Part shown: positions 25,824-33,501 of the stretch, piece by piece
Layout of the letters: every line of letters begins with the position of its first letter
Position numbering within the stretch: the stretch's first letter is position 1
Assembly (NCBI GenBank): GCA_903881315.1
Contig: CAIRSR010000207.1
Span: 1 to 36,908, forward strand
From: an uncultured Thiotrichales bacterium
GTDB lineage: Bacteria; Pseudomonadota; Gammaproteobacteria; CAIRSR01
Direction of reading: 5' to 3'
Length of the DNA stretch: 36,908 bases
The notes under the pieces: model-generated
What the model saw: only the letters and a program-made list of their open reading frames with translations
Told to the model about the DNA's origin: nothing
Database searches by the model: none
Position numbers and translations under genes: made by a program

Positions 25824-26158
25824 GCCATTGTCTATTCTGTCAGATCATCGCCGGTGCCCTTCCGGCTACGCGCCTCTATGAAGACGAGCAGGTCGTCGTA
25901 ATCCCTGACAAATTTCCCAAGGCCGATGTCCATCTTTTGGTGTTACCACGCATTCACATCCCGAGCTTGCGTGAGGTGACCGCCGAACATGACGCGCTGA
26001 TGGCGCACATCGTACGCCTGCTGCCCAAGGTCGCGTATGACAATGGCCTGGTGGATGGCTTCCGAACCGTGATCAACACCGGCACGGGTGGTGGTCAGGA
26101 GATCTACCACATCCATTTCCATGTTATGGGCAAGCGTCTGCCTGCTGGGGTCATGTAG
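25820..26158 (+). CDS. hinT: HIT family hydrolase (HinT-like)
   Basis: A 112-aa histidine-triad protein. [19 protein letters not shown] opens the protein with a zinc-type Cxx[13 protein letters not shown] and the active-site triad HIHFH (His97, His99, His101) follow. HinT proteins hydrolyse nucleoside phosphoramidates such as AMP-lysine. The start ATG overlaps the hisE TGA by four bases, a sign of translational coupling; hisE-hinT adjacency is common in proteobacteria. It ends two bases before the convergent waaF stop. Confidence 0.94.
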   Translation: MSHCLFCQIIAGALPATRLYEDEQVVVIPDKFPKADVHLLVLPRIHIPSLREVTAEHDALMAHIVRLLPKVAYDNGLVDGFRTVINTGTGGGQEIYHIHFHVMGKRLPAGVM

Positions 26159-26160
26159 AG

Positions 26161-27168
26161 TTACTCAAGCGGCAGTCTGGCCAGCACCTGATCAGGCGTA
26201 AGCTGCTGCAGGCACGCCAAGTGGTTTTCGGGGCAGGTGCGTTGCATGCAGGGGCTGCACGGCAGGCTAAGGCGCAGAATGTTTGCCTGTGGCGAGAGCG
26301 GTGGCGTGTTGGTTGGGTCAGAGGAACCAAACAGCGCTATCAGTGGGCGGTTCAAAGCGGCAGCAATGTGCATCAACCCCGAGTCGTTGGAGACGACTGC
26401 GGTGGCAAGCGCGAGGAGATCGACCACATCGGGGAGGGTTGTACGTCCCGCAAGGTCGATGGCGGCTCCGCGTAGGTGTTGTTGTATCTCGGCAGTGGTG
26501 GTGGTGTCGCGTGCTGACCCAAACAACCACACCTGCCAGTTATGGGCGATGGCTTGGCTTGCAACCTCGGCAAAGTAGGCAGTTGGCCAGCGCTTGGCAG
26601 GGCCGTACTCGGCCCCTGGACAAAGTGCGAGCACTGGCCCGGTGGGGTGTTCCATACCCAGTTTGGCAAGGACAACCGCAAGGTTGTCCTTATCTTCCGC
26701 TAGGCGTGGTAACGGCAATGGGGAGGGCGGAGTTTCGTTAGGCTCCAAACCGAGCGCCACGAAGCGGTCAACGGTGCGTTTTGCGGACACGGCTCGGGTG
26801 TCGTTTAGCAGTCCCCACCGCAGTTCCCCGAGGTATCCGGTACGGCGTGTCGCCCGGGCGAAGTAGGGCACCAGTGCTGCCTTAAAGGATCGGGGAAGGA
26901 CGATGGCCTGCTGATAGTGGCGTTTGCGTAAAACCTGCCCCATGCGCCATCGGGTCGATAATCCGAATGTGCCGTGGCCAATCGGTAGCACGAAGGTGTC
27001 TCGAACCTCTGGCATACGCGCTAACAAGGGCGCTGTCCACGGCGGTGCGATGGTGTCGATGGAGGTGTTGGCGGCGCGTTCTTTCAGTACACGGAACAGG
27101 CTCTGTGCCATAACCAGATCGCCAACCCAAGCCGGACAAACTACCAGTACGCAATCTTGCTTATCCAT
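26161..27168 (-). CDS. waaF: ADP-heptose:LPS heptosyltransferase II
   Basis: A 335-aa GT-B glycosyltransferase of family 9 that adds the second heptose to the LPS inner core at the cytoplasmic face of the inner membrane. The N-terminus VLVVCPAWVGDLVMAQSLFR matches WaaF. The CPGAEYGPAKRWP tract (residues 183-195) is the hallmark that separates heptosyltransferase II from I. The C-terminal nucleotide-binding segment VVSNDSGLMHIAAAL follows. Length is near E. coli WaaF (348). The start lies only 17 bp from the divergent thermonuclease start, with no obvious ribosome binding site. Confidence 0.93.
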   Translation of the reverse strand: MDKQDCVLVVCPAWVGDLVMAQSLFRVLKERAANTSIDTIAPPWTAPLLARMPEVRDTFVLPIGHGTFGLSTRWRMGQVLRKRHYQQAIVLPRSFKAALVPYFARATRRTGYLGELRWGLLNDTRAVSAKRTVDRFVALGLEPNETPPSPLPLPRLAEDKDNLAVVLAKLGMEHPTGPVLALCPGAEYGPAKRWPTAYFAEVASQAIAHNWQVWLFGSARDTTTTAEIQQHLRGAAIDLAGRTTLPDVVDLLALATAVVSNDSGLMHIAAALNRPLIALFGSSDPTNTPPLSPQANILRLSLPCSPCMQRTCPENHLACLQQLTPDQVLARLPLE

Positions 27169-27185
27169 CGTTGTCGGAGTGTACC

Positions 27186-27686
27186 GTGTCTCGGTTCATC
27201 ATGGTGTTACGGTGGCTTGTCTTTTCGTTGCTCGTGCTCTTGGCAGCGAGCGCCAGCGCTCGTGTTGCGTCCTACGAGGGGCGAGTACTGCGTGTCGTCG
27301 ATGGCGACACGCTCGTTCTACGATCCTCGTACCAGGTAGTCAGGATACGGCTTGCCGAGATAGACGCCCCAGAACATGATCAGCCTTATGGCACGGAAGC
27401 CCGCAATGCCCTGGCGAACATGGTCAATGGGCGTATGATACGCATTGTTGCCATCGGTCACGACCGCTATGGGCGTGTGGTGGCGCGACTTTATGCGGAT
27501 GGTCTCGACGTCAATGCCGCACTGGTTGAAGAGGGCAGTGCTTGGGTCTATCCCCAGTACGCCCATGATCCTAACCTCTATACGGCACAGCGGGAAGCCC
27601 GTAATGCGGGACGCGGCCTGTGGGCACAAGAAAACCCGATACCCCCTTGGGAATGGCGCAGACGACAACACGGCTATTTCCGATAA
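27186..27686 (+). CDS. Secreted thermonuclease (SNase-like) family protein
   Basis: A 166-aa nuclease with an N-terminal signal peptide or anchor (about residues 6-26, ending ASASA) and one staphylococcal-nuclease fold. VVDGDTLVL, RLAEIDAPE and DRYGRVVARLY supply the catalytic set: Asp41, Arg55, Asp60, Glu63 and Arg97, matching the S. aureus enzyme spacing. WVYPQYAHDPNLYTAQREAR is typical of the bacterial TNase family. GTG 27186 is chosen because GGAG lies six bases upstream; ATG 27201 is an alternative. It should degrade DNA or RNA with Ca2+ in the periplasm or outside. Confidence 0.88.
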   Translation: MSRFIMVLRWLVFSLLVLLAASASARVASYEGRVLRVVDGDTLVLRSSYQVVRIRLAEIDAPEHDQPYGTEARNALANMVNGRMIRIVAIGHDRYGRVVARLYADGLDVNAALVEEGSAWVYPQYAHDPNLYTAQREARNAGRGLWAQENPIPPWEWRRRQHGYFR

Positions 27687-27806
27687 GGGCGATACTGAGT
27701 AGAATAACCCCCATCAGGTGAGAAAATTGGTTTTCTGCACCGGCGGCGTAACATAGACAGAATCTAGATAGTATTGTGGGCCGATGATCGGCCCGTGGAG
27801 TGATTG

Positions 27807-29207
27807 ATGTTCGATAAGCGTAGCGGTTTCGTCCTTGGTGCTGGCACAGTTCTTGGTTTGTCCCTTGGTCTTGGGCATAGCGTGAGCGCTCAGCGCGACG
27901 CCACCTCTCCAGAGACCCTACCCCTGGAAGAGTTGCGGGTGTTCTCGGAGGTCTTTGGACGCATCAAAACCGATTATGTTAAACCCGTTGATGACAAGGT
28001 TTTGTTAGAAAACGCCATCCGAGGGATGCTTTCTGGCCTTGATCCCCACTCTGCCTACCTAGATGCGGATGCCTACAAGGAACTGCAAGTAGCAACCTCT
28101 GGCCAGTTTGGCGGACTTGGTATTGAGGTTGGCATGGAGGATGGGTTTGTCAAGGTGATCTCCCCGATTGACGATACTCCGGCAAAACGTGCGGGGATAG
28201 AGTCCGGTGATCTCATTATTCGTCTTGATGATACGCCAGTCAAAGGACTCTCCCTTGCTGAAGCGGTAAAGTTGATGCGCGGTCAGCCCGGCACCGAGAT
28301 TCTTCTCACGATTGTGCGCGAAGGCCAACAGAACCCTCTAAAAATAAAGATCAAGCGGGATATTATCCAGGTTCGGAGTGTTAAATCGCGCACCCTAGAG
28401 CCCGGTTACGGTTACATCCGTATCACCCAGTTCCAGTCCCAGACGGAGAGCAATCTCCAGGAAGAGATGGATAAACTGAAGCACGATAGTAAAGGTAAGC
28501 TTAAAGGTTTGGTGATCGACCTTCGCAATAATCCCGGCGGGGTGTTGAATGCTGCGGTTGCGGTTTCCGATGCATTCCTCGAGAAAGGTCTGATTGTCTA
28601 CACCGATGGTCGGATCAAAGATTCCCAAGTGCGTTACAGTGCCACCCCGGGTGACATTATGGATGGCGCCCCGATCGTGGTGCTGGTCAATGGTGGGTCA
28701 GCGTCTGCCTCTGAGATTGTGGCGGGGGCGCTCCAGGATCATCATCGTGCCATCGTAATGGGCCAGAAGACCTTCGGGAAGGGTTCTGTACAAACCATCT
28801 TGCCCATGAAAGAGGGGGATGCGGCGCTGAAACTTACCACTGCGCTTTACTTCACCCCTTCCGGGCGCTCTATCCAGGCTGAGGGGATCCAGCCCGATAT
28901 TGCCCTAGAGAACGTGAAGGTGGCCTCAGCGACCAGCGACCTCGATGCGTTAGCCCTCAAGGAAGCTGATCTTAGCCACCACCTTTCAAAGGGTGGTTCT
29001 GAGCAGAGGGAACAAAAGGGGACTGTCGATCAAAAGGTCAAGGAGGGCGGTGAGACGGACAAAGACATGAAGGGAGGCAAGGGCGGCAAATCCAGCAAGG
29101 GTTCTGATGGTGAAGAGTCCGCAGTTAAGGATTTTCAGGTCTACGAGGCATTGAACGTATTGAAAGGGATGTCTCTTGTCCAAGCGCACAGCGCCGATCG
29201 GAATTAG
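27807..29207 (+). CDS. ctpA: Carboxy-terminal processing protease, S41 family
   Basis: A 466-aa periplasmic serine protease. A signal peptide covers about residues 1-29 (cleavage near SVSA). A PDZ domain spans about 95-175 (FGGLGIEVGMEDGFVKVISP onward). The catalytic core contains VIDLRNNPGG, catalytic Ser300 in GGSASASEIVAGAL and Lys325 in KTFGKGSVQT. The C-terminus holds a Lys/Gly/Glu-rich low-complexity stretch (about 393-440). CtpA proteases trim or degrade periplasmic proteins, including peptidoglycan hydrolases. ATG 27807 is chosen for GGAG six bases upstream. The YibQ-like gene follows five bases later, the usual ctpA-yibQ operon. Confidence 0.95.
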   Translation: MFDKRSGFVLGAGTVLGLSLGLGHSVSAQRDATSPETLPLEELRVFSEVFGRIKTDYVKPVDDKVLLENAIRGMLSGLDPHSAYLDADAYKELQVATSGQFGGLGIEVGMEDGFVKVISPIDDTPAKRAGIESGDLIIRLDDTPVKGLSLAEAVKLMRGQPGTEILLTIVREGQQNPLKIKIKRDIIQVRSVKSRTLEPGYGYIRITQFQSQTESNLQEEMDKLKHDSKGKLKGLVIDLRNNPGGVLNAAVAVSDAFLEKGLIVYTDGRIKDSQVRYSATPGDIMDGAPIVVLVNGGSASASEIVAGALQDHHRAIVMGQKTFGKGSVQTILPMKEGDAALKLTTALYFTPSGRSIQAEGIQPDIALENVKVASATSDLDALALKEADLSHHLSKGGSEQREQKGTVDQKVKEGGETDKDMKGGKGGKSSKGSDGEESAVKDFQVYEALNVLKGMSLVQAHSADRN

Positions 29208-29212
29208 CGCGT

Positions 29213-30043
29213 GTGGCGTGGACAGCGCTGCAGTGTCGGTTTGGATTAGGTATTCTACTGGCAGCCTGGGCCGCGTTGGTGGTAGCGGGCCAGGCTGTCC
29301 CAAGCATTAGCCTTATCATTGATGACGTAGGCTATACCCTTGCACCGGGTTTGCGAGTGGTTGCGCTGCCTGCGCCGTTGGCGTGTAGTATCATCCCCTA
29401 TACCCCCTACGCCGCCCAACTCGCAGAAGCAGCGCACCGCGCTAACAAAGAGGTGATGCTGCACGTCCCCATGGAATCAGAGGATGGATCGCCCCTTGGC
29501 CCCGGTGGGCTTACCCATGCCATGGCCCATGCCGAACTATCCCGGGTGCTACGCGCAGACCTCGCTCTCGTCCCCTACGTTCGTGGTGTGAATAACCACA
29601 TGGGCAGTCTGTTGACCAAGGATGCGACGGTGATGGCCTGGATCATGGCAGAATTAAAGGGACAGGATTCGCTATTTTTTATAGACAGCCGAACGACACC
29701 GGCTACCGTTGCCTTAGACACGGCGCAAAAGGTGGGTCTTGTTGCAACGCGCCGCGATCTGTTTCTGGATAATGTGCCCGAAGCGAGCGCAATACGCACC
29801 CAGTTTGCCCGTTTGGTGGCCTTGGCGCGTCTTCAGGGCACTGCCGTGGGTATCGCGCATCCGCGTCCGGCGACACTCGCTGTTCTGGCGGATCTGTTGC
29901 CGCGACTTTCTGGTCTGGGGGTACGCCTCGCCCCTATCTCTGAAACGGTCGTGCGCCGCGCCTCTAACCCCGAGTTGCTTGCCCATAACCCGTATGGGGC
30001 GCTTCCTGGTGCTGATCATATCTTTGATAAGAAAGCGCAATAG
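29213..30043 (+). CDS. Divergent polysaccharide deacetylase family protein (YibQ-like)
   Basis: A 276-aa protein with an N-terminal signal peptide or anchor (about residues 8-27) and a NodB-like fold of the divergent deacetylase group. Diagnostic pieces are SLIIDDVGYTL, the CSIIPYTPYA segment, EVMLHVPMES, GVNNHMGSLLT and FFIDSRTT. Family members sit next to ctpA and envC in many proteobacteria and are thought to act on periplasmic glycans, but the reaction is unproven. The start is GTG 29213, five bases after the ctpA stop, so coupling is likely. The stop lies in the loop of a perfect ten-base inverted repeat. Confidence 0.88.
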   Translation: MAWTALQCRFGLGILLAAWAALVVAGQAVPSISLIIDDVGYTLAPGLRVVALPAPLACSIIPYTPYAAQLAEAAHRANKEVMLHVPMESEDGSPLGPGGLTHAMAHAELSRVLRADLALVPYVRGVNNHMGSLLTKDATVMAWIMAELKGQDSLFFIDSRTTPATVALDTAQKVGLVATRRDLFLDNVPEASAIRTQFARLVALARLQGTAVGIAHPRPATLAVLADLLPRLSGLGVRLAPISETVVRRASNPELLAHNPYGALPGADHIFDKKAQ

Positions 30044-30057
30044 CCTTCTTTCTTATC
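30026..30057 (+). repeat. Inverted repeat around the yibQ-like stop codon
   Basis: GATAAGAAAG (30026-30035) and CTTTCTTATC (30048-30057) are perfect complements separated by 12 bases that contain the TAG stop (30041-30043). The stem is AT-rich and no T run follows, so it is a weak terminator at best. It may act as an mRNA 3'-end stabiliser or a protein-binding dyad upstream of oxyR. Confidence 0.5.
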
Positions 30058-30152
30058 CATCTCTCCGTGGTTGCGAAGGTTTTGCCACATACATCAGAAT
30101 CGGGTGTAGTTTATGAGGGCTCCGTGCGTTCATCTTCTGGCCGTCTTGTGAT

Positions 30153-31073
30153 ATGACCCTGACTGAACTTCGCTATATCGTTTCCCTCGCGCATGAGCGC
30201 CATTTTGGTCGCGCTGCCGAAGCCTGTTCTGTGAGTCAGCCAACGCTCAGCATCGCCGTAAAAAAACTAGAGGAGGAGCTTGGCGTCATCCTGTTTGAAC
30301 GCACCCGTTTTGAGGTGGCGATTACGCCGATCGGCAGACGGATTGTCGAACGTGCGCGAGGGGTGTTGAATGACATGGAAGACATCAAGAACATTGCCCG
30401 CCAAGCCCGCGACCCGTGTGATGGTCTGTTACGCATCGGGGCAATCTATACCATCGGGCCGTATCTGTTTCCGCGTCTCGTGCCAGCCCTTCATCAGTTG
30501 GCACCGCACATGCCGCTTATCATTGAGGAGAACTATACCGCGCGGCTCCGCGAGCGTCTCTTGCAGGGGGAGCTGGATGCGGTGTTGGTGTGTCTTCCCT
30601 TTGAGGAGTCGGGTGTTGTGACGCTCCCGCTCTATGATGAGCCGTTTGTGGTCATGCTCCCCGCCGGGCATCCGTGGGTACACCTTGATGCCATCGCAAC
30701 CGCTGATCTTGCCTCGCAGACCGTGCTGCTACTTGGGGCCGGTCACTGTTTCCGCGATCAGGTTGTGGCTCTATGTCCGCACTGTAGCGAACCGCCCGCA
30801 ACCGAGAGCGGCCTACAGCGAACCGTGGAGGCAAGTTCCCTAGAGACCATCCGTTACATGGTGGCCTCGGGTTTAGGGATTACGGTCTTGCCCGGTACTG
30901 CGGTTGCCGGGCACTACGCTTCTGCCTTTACCGCAATCCGTCCCTTTCAATCCCCCCCTCTGCGGCGCGTCGGGCTGGCATGGCGGGTGAGCTTCCCGCG
31001 TCCCCAGGTTATTGATGTCCTCCGCGAGGCCGTCCGCAGGTGCGCCCTGGACTGTGTGAGCTATCTTCGTTGA
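30153..31073 (+). CDS. oxyR: Hydrogen peroxide sensor and regulator OxyR (LysR family)
   Basis: A 306-aa LysR-type transcription factor. The N-terminal winged helix-turn-helix (residues 1-60) includes HFGRAAEACSVSQPTLSIAVKK by position. The C-terminal sensor domain has the two redox cysteines Cys199 and Cys208 in GHCFRDQVVALC, at exactly the E. coli OxyR positions. Peroxide forms the disulfide and switches the protein to an activator. It is encoded directly upstream of its classic target ahpC, and an OxyR-like site overlaps its stop codon. There is no katG, dps or oxyS-like gene next to it. Confidence 0.96.
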   Translation: MTLTELRYIVSLAHERHFGRAAEACSVSQPTLSIAVKKLEEELGVILFERTRFEVAITPIGRRIVERARGVLNDMEDIKNIARQARDPCDGLLRIGAIYTIGPYLFPRLVPALHQLAPHMPLIIEENYTARLRERLLQGELDAVLVCLPFEESGVVTLPLYDEPFVVMLPAGHPWVHLDAIATADLASQTVLLLGAGHCFRDQVVALCPHCSEPPATESGLQRTVEASSLETIRYMVASGLGITVLPGTAVAGHYASAFTAIRPFQSPPLRRVGLAWRVSFPRPQVIDVLREAVRRCALDCVSYLR

Positions 31074-31109
31074 TAGCGTGGTGCTATCAATCAATTTGTA
31101 TTACTTAAT
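31073..31109 (+). promoter_or_regulatory. Putative OxyR-binding site upstream of ahpC
   Basis: ATAG-N7-CTAT (31073-31087) is a perfect half of the OxyR consensus (two such dyads seven bases apart). Seven bases later, 31095-31109 (TTTG-N7-TAAT) matches the second half partially. The site begins within the oxyR stop codon and ends beside the expected -35 of the promoter with -10 TATAGT at 31133-31138, the usual position for OxyR activation. Confidence 0.7.
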
Positions 31110-31132
31110 TAGCTCAAACCAGTGACGGGGGG

Positions 31133-31138
31133 TATAGT
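31133..31138 (+). promoter_or_regulatory. Candidate -10 box of the ahpC promoter
   Basis: TATAGT matches five of six consensus bases. The -35 position 17 bases upstream (31110-31115, TAGCTC) is poor, as expected for an activator-dependent promoter, and directly follows the OxyR-like site. Confidence 0.55.
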
Positions 31139-31190
31139 ATGTCTCACCATAAAGACAGAAACCCCTACCCGATAATGCAGGAGATTGTGG

Positions 31191-31757
31191 ATGCAAACCC
31201 TAATCAACACCGAGATCAAGCCGTTTAGCGCTACCTCTTTCCAGAATGGCCGCTTCGACCAGATAACCGAGGCTTCTCTGAAGGGAAAGTGGTCGGTCGT
31301 ATTCTTTTACCCTGCTGATTTTACCTTCGTCTGCCCAACCGAGCTTGGCGATCTGGCAGATAACTATGCCGAATTCCAGAAGATGGGTGTTGAGATCTAT
31401 GCGGTCTCCACGGACACCCATTTTACCCACAAGGCCTGGCATGATACCTCTGATACCATCGGCAAGATCCGCTACCCCATGGTGGGCGATCCAACCGGTA
31501 CCATTACCCGCAATTTTGGTGTGATGATCGAGGAAGCCGGCCTTGCTGAGCGCGGCACCTTTGTCATCGACCCCCAAGGCAGGATCCAGATCATCGAGAT
31601 CAATGCGGGTGGCATTGGCCGCGATGCGGCTGAATTGCTGCGTAAGGTTAAGGCCGCCCAATACGTTGCCTCGCACCCAGGTGAGGTCTGCCCCGCCAAG
31701 TGGAAGGAGGGTGCCTCTACCCTGACCCCATCGTTGGACTTGGTTGGCAAGATCTAA
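31191..31757 (+). CDS. ahpC: Alkyl hydroperoxide reductase, peroxiredoxin subunit
   Basis: A 188-aa typical two-Cys peroxiredoxin that reduces H2O2, organic hydroperoxides and peroxynitrite in the cytoplasm. Peroxidatic Cys48 is in FTFVCPTEL and resolving Cys167 in [10 protein letters not shown]. Length and motifs match E. coli AhpC (187 aa). ATG 31191 has GGAG seven bases upstream and is preferred to TTG 31185. It is probably activated by OxyR, whose gene is upstream, and it is recharged by AhpF encoded downstream. Confidence 0.97.
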   Translation: MQTLINTEIKPFSATSFQNGRFDQITEASLKGKWSVVFFYPADFTFVCPTELGDLADNYAEFQKMGVEIYAVSTDTHFTHKAWHDTSDTIGKIRYPMVGDPTGTITRNFGVMIEEAGLAERGTFVIDPQGRIQIIEINAGGIGRDAAELLRKVKAAQYVASHPGEVCPAKWKEGASTLTPSLDLVGKI

Positions 31758-31805
31758 ATCCCTTGCCTCCCGCCCCATGCGGAGGAGGTTGACCGGATTA
31801 TTTGT

Positions 31806-31842
31806 AAAGGCGTCGGTTTGATGACATACCGGCGCCTTTTTT
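31806..31842 (+). terminator. Intrinsic terminator/attenuator between ahpC and ahpF
   Basis: A 12-bp stem (31806-31817 with 31828-31839, one G-T pair) encloses a ten-base loop and is followed by a T run ending at 31842. It lies 48 bp after the ahpC stop and 26 bp before the ahpF start, so it should lower ahpF expression relative to ahpC. Confidence 0.85.
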
Positions 31843-31868
31843 GTTGGGCCCTTGTTAGGAAAACCGCC

Positions 31869-33434
31869 ATGCTCGATACCAATATCAAATCTCAGTTGAA
31901 GACCTATCTCGAAAGGCTGGTCGCCCCCATTGAATTGGTTGCCTCCCTCGACGATAGCCCGAAGTCGGGGGAAATGCGTGCCTTGCTTCAGGATATTGTT
32001 TCTATATCAAGCAAGGTGACTCTCCTAGAGAATGGTCACGATGTTCGGCGTCCTTCGTTCTCGATCGGTCGTGTTGGCGAACCCAGCCGAATGCGTTTTG
32101 CCGCCATCCCTATGGGGCATGAGTTTACGTCGCTCATCCTCGCACTACTGCAAGCCAGCGGTTATCCGCCCAAGGTAGAGGATGGTGTCCGCGAACAGAT
32201 TCGCTCATTGTCTGGTGAGTTTCACTTCGAGACCTACCTCTCGCTGTCTTGTCAGAATTGTCCCGATGTCGTTCAGGCGATCAACATCATGGCGGCGCTG
32301 AATCCAAAGGTTACCCACGTCATGATTGATGGGGCCTTGTTTCTCGACGAGGTCACCGATCGCCAGATCATGGCCGTCCCTTCTGTGTACCTAAACGGCC
32401 AAGCATTTGCCCAAGGTCGCCAGAGTATCGAGGAGATCCTTGCTAAACTCGATACCGGCACAGCGGCGCGTCAGGCAGAAGAATTATGGCAAAAGGCTCC
32501 CTTTGACGTTTTGGTTGTGGGTGGTGGCCCGGCGAGTGCTTCGGCTGCTGTGTATGCAGCCCGTAAGGGGGTTCGTACTGGTATCGTGGCCGAGCGTTTC
32601 GGTGGGCAGGTGTTGGATACCATGGCCATCGAGAATCTCATCTCGGTGCCTTACACAGAAGGCCCGCGCCTCAGTCGTGCTCTAGAAGAGCATGTCAGAG
32701 AGTACGAGGTTGACATCATGAACCTGCAACGAGCCGAAGCGCTTTCTCCGGCCACCGAAGGCGGGCTTCATGAACTGAGGCTTGTGAGTGGCGCAGTCCT
32801 CAAGGCAAGGACGCTCATCATCGCAACCGGTGCGCGTTGGCGTGAAATGAATGTCCCGGGTGAGAAGGAGTATCGTGGTCGTGGGGTCGCCTATTGTCCG
32901 CATTGTGATGGGCCGCTCTTCAAGGGAAAGCGGGTAGCCGTCATTGGTGGTGGTAATTCCGGTGCGGAGGCTGCCATTGATCTCGCTGGTATCGTGACCC
33001 ATGTCACTCTGCTGGAATTTATGGATAGCTTACGTGCCGATCTGGTGTTGCAGAAAAAATTGATGAGTCTGCCCAATGTAACCGTGATTAGTAGCGCTCA
33101 GTCAACAGAGGTAACCGGTGACGGTAACAAGGTCAATGGATTGGTTTACACGGACAGGAAGAGTAACGAGAGTCGAACGATTGAACTCGAGGGTATCTTT
33201 GTTCAGATCGGCCTTTTGCCGAACACGGATTGGCTACAGGGTACGCTTGAGCTTTCTCGTCATGGTGAAATCATCGTAGACGCACGAGGCCAAACCTCTT
33301 CGCCTGGCGTATTTGCTGCGGGGGACTGCACCACGGTTCCCTATAAACAGATCATTATCGCGATGGGAGAAGGCGCGAAGGCGAGTCTTGCCGCCTTCGA
33401 TTATCTGATACGGTCGTCTACGTCAAGCGGATAG
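31869..33434 (+). CDS. ahpF: Alkyl hydroperoxide reductase subunit F
   Basis: A 521-aa FAD/NADH flavoprotein that passes electrons from NADH to AhpC. The N-terminal tandem thioredoxin-fold domain carries the disulfide Cys128/Cys131 (CQNC). The FAD site starts with [14 protein letters not shown] (residues 214-227). The thioredoxin-reductase-type disulfide is Cys343/Cys346 (CPHC). The NADH motif [19 protein letters not shown] and the C-terminal [16 protein letters not shown] follow. Length is identical to E. coli AhpF (521). ATG 31869 is chosen over an in-frame ATG at 31818 inside the terminator region. Confidence 0.97.
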   Translation: MLDTNIKSQLKTYLERLVAPIELVASLDDSPKSGEMRALLQDIVSISSKVTLLENGHDVRRPSFSIGRVGEPSRMRFAAIPMGHEFTSLILALLQASGYPPKVEDGVREQIRSLSGEFHFETYLSLSCQNCPDVVQAINIMAALNPKVTHVMIDGALFLDEVTDRQIMAVPSVYLNGQAFAQGRQSIEEILAKLDTGTAARQAEELWQKAPFDVLVVGGGPASASAAVYAARKGVRTGIVAERFGGQVLDTMAIENLISVPYTEGPRLSRALEEHVREYEVDIMNLQRAEALSPATEGGLHELRLVSGAVLKARTLIIATGARWREMNVPGEKEYRGRGVAYCPHCDGPLFKGKRVAVIGGGNSGAEAAIDLAGIVTHVTLLEFMDSLRADLVLQKKLMSLPNVTVISSAQSTEVTGDGNKVNGLVYTDRKSNESRTIELEGIFVQIGLLPNTDWLQGTLELSRHGEIIVDARGQTSSPGVFAAGDCTTVPYKQIIIAMGEGAKASLAAFDYLIRSSTSSG

Positions 33435-33445
33435 ATAGCGCTAAA

Positions 33446-33485
33446 CCCCCCTCCACGTTGTCGCTCAGCACAACGTGGCGGGGGG
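33446..33485. terminator. Bidirectional hairpin between convergent ahpF and gltX
   Basis: CCCCCC-T-CCACGTTGT (33446-33461) pairs with ACAACGTGG-C-GGGGGG (33470-33485): 15 base pairs, one mismatch, eight-base loop. It is a very stable hairpin in the short gap between two converging genes. T runs are short on either strand, so termination may be incomplete. Confidence 0.7.
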
Positions 33486-33501
33486 CTCACCTCCCTTTTT
33501 G

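Noticed and set aside
31200-31778. 192-codon minus-strand frame opposite ahpC
   Set aside because: ahpC is certain from its catalytic cysteines; the antisense frame has no family resemblance.
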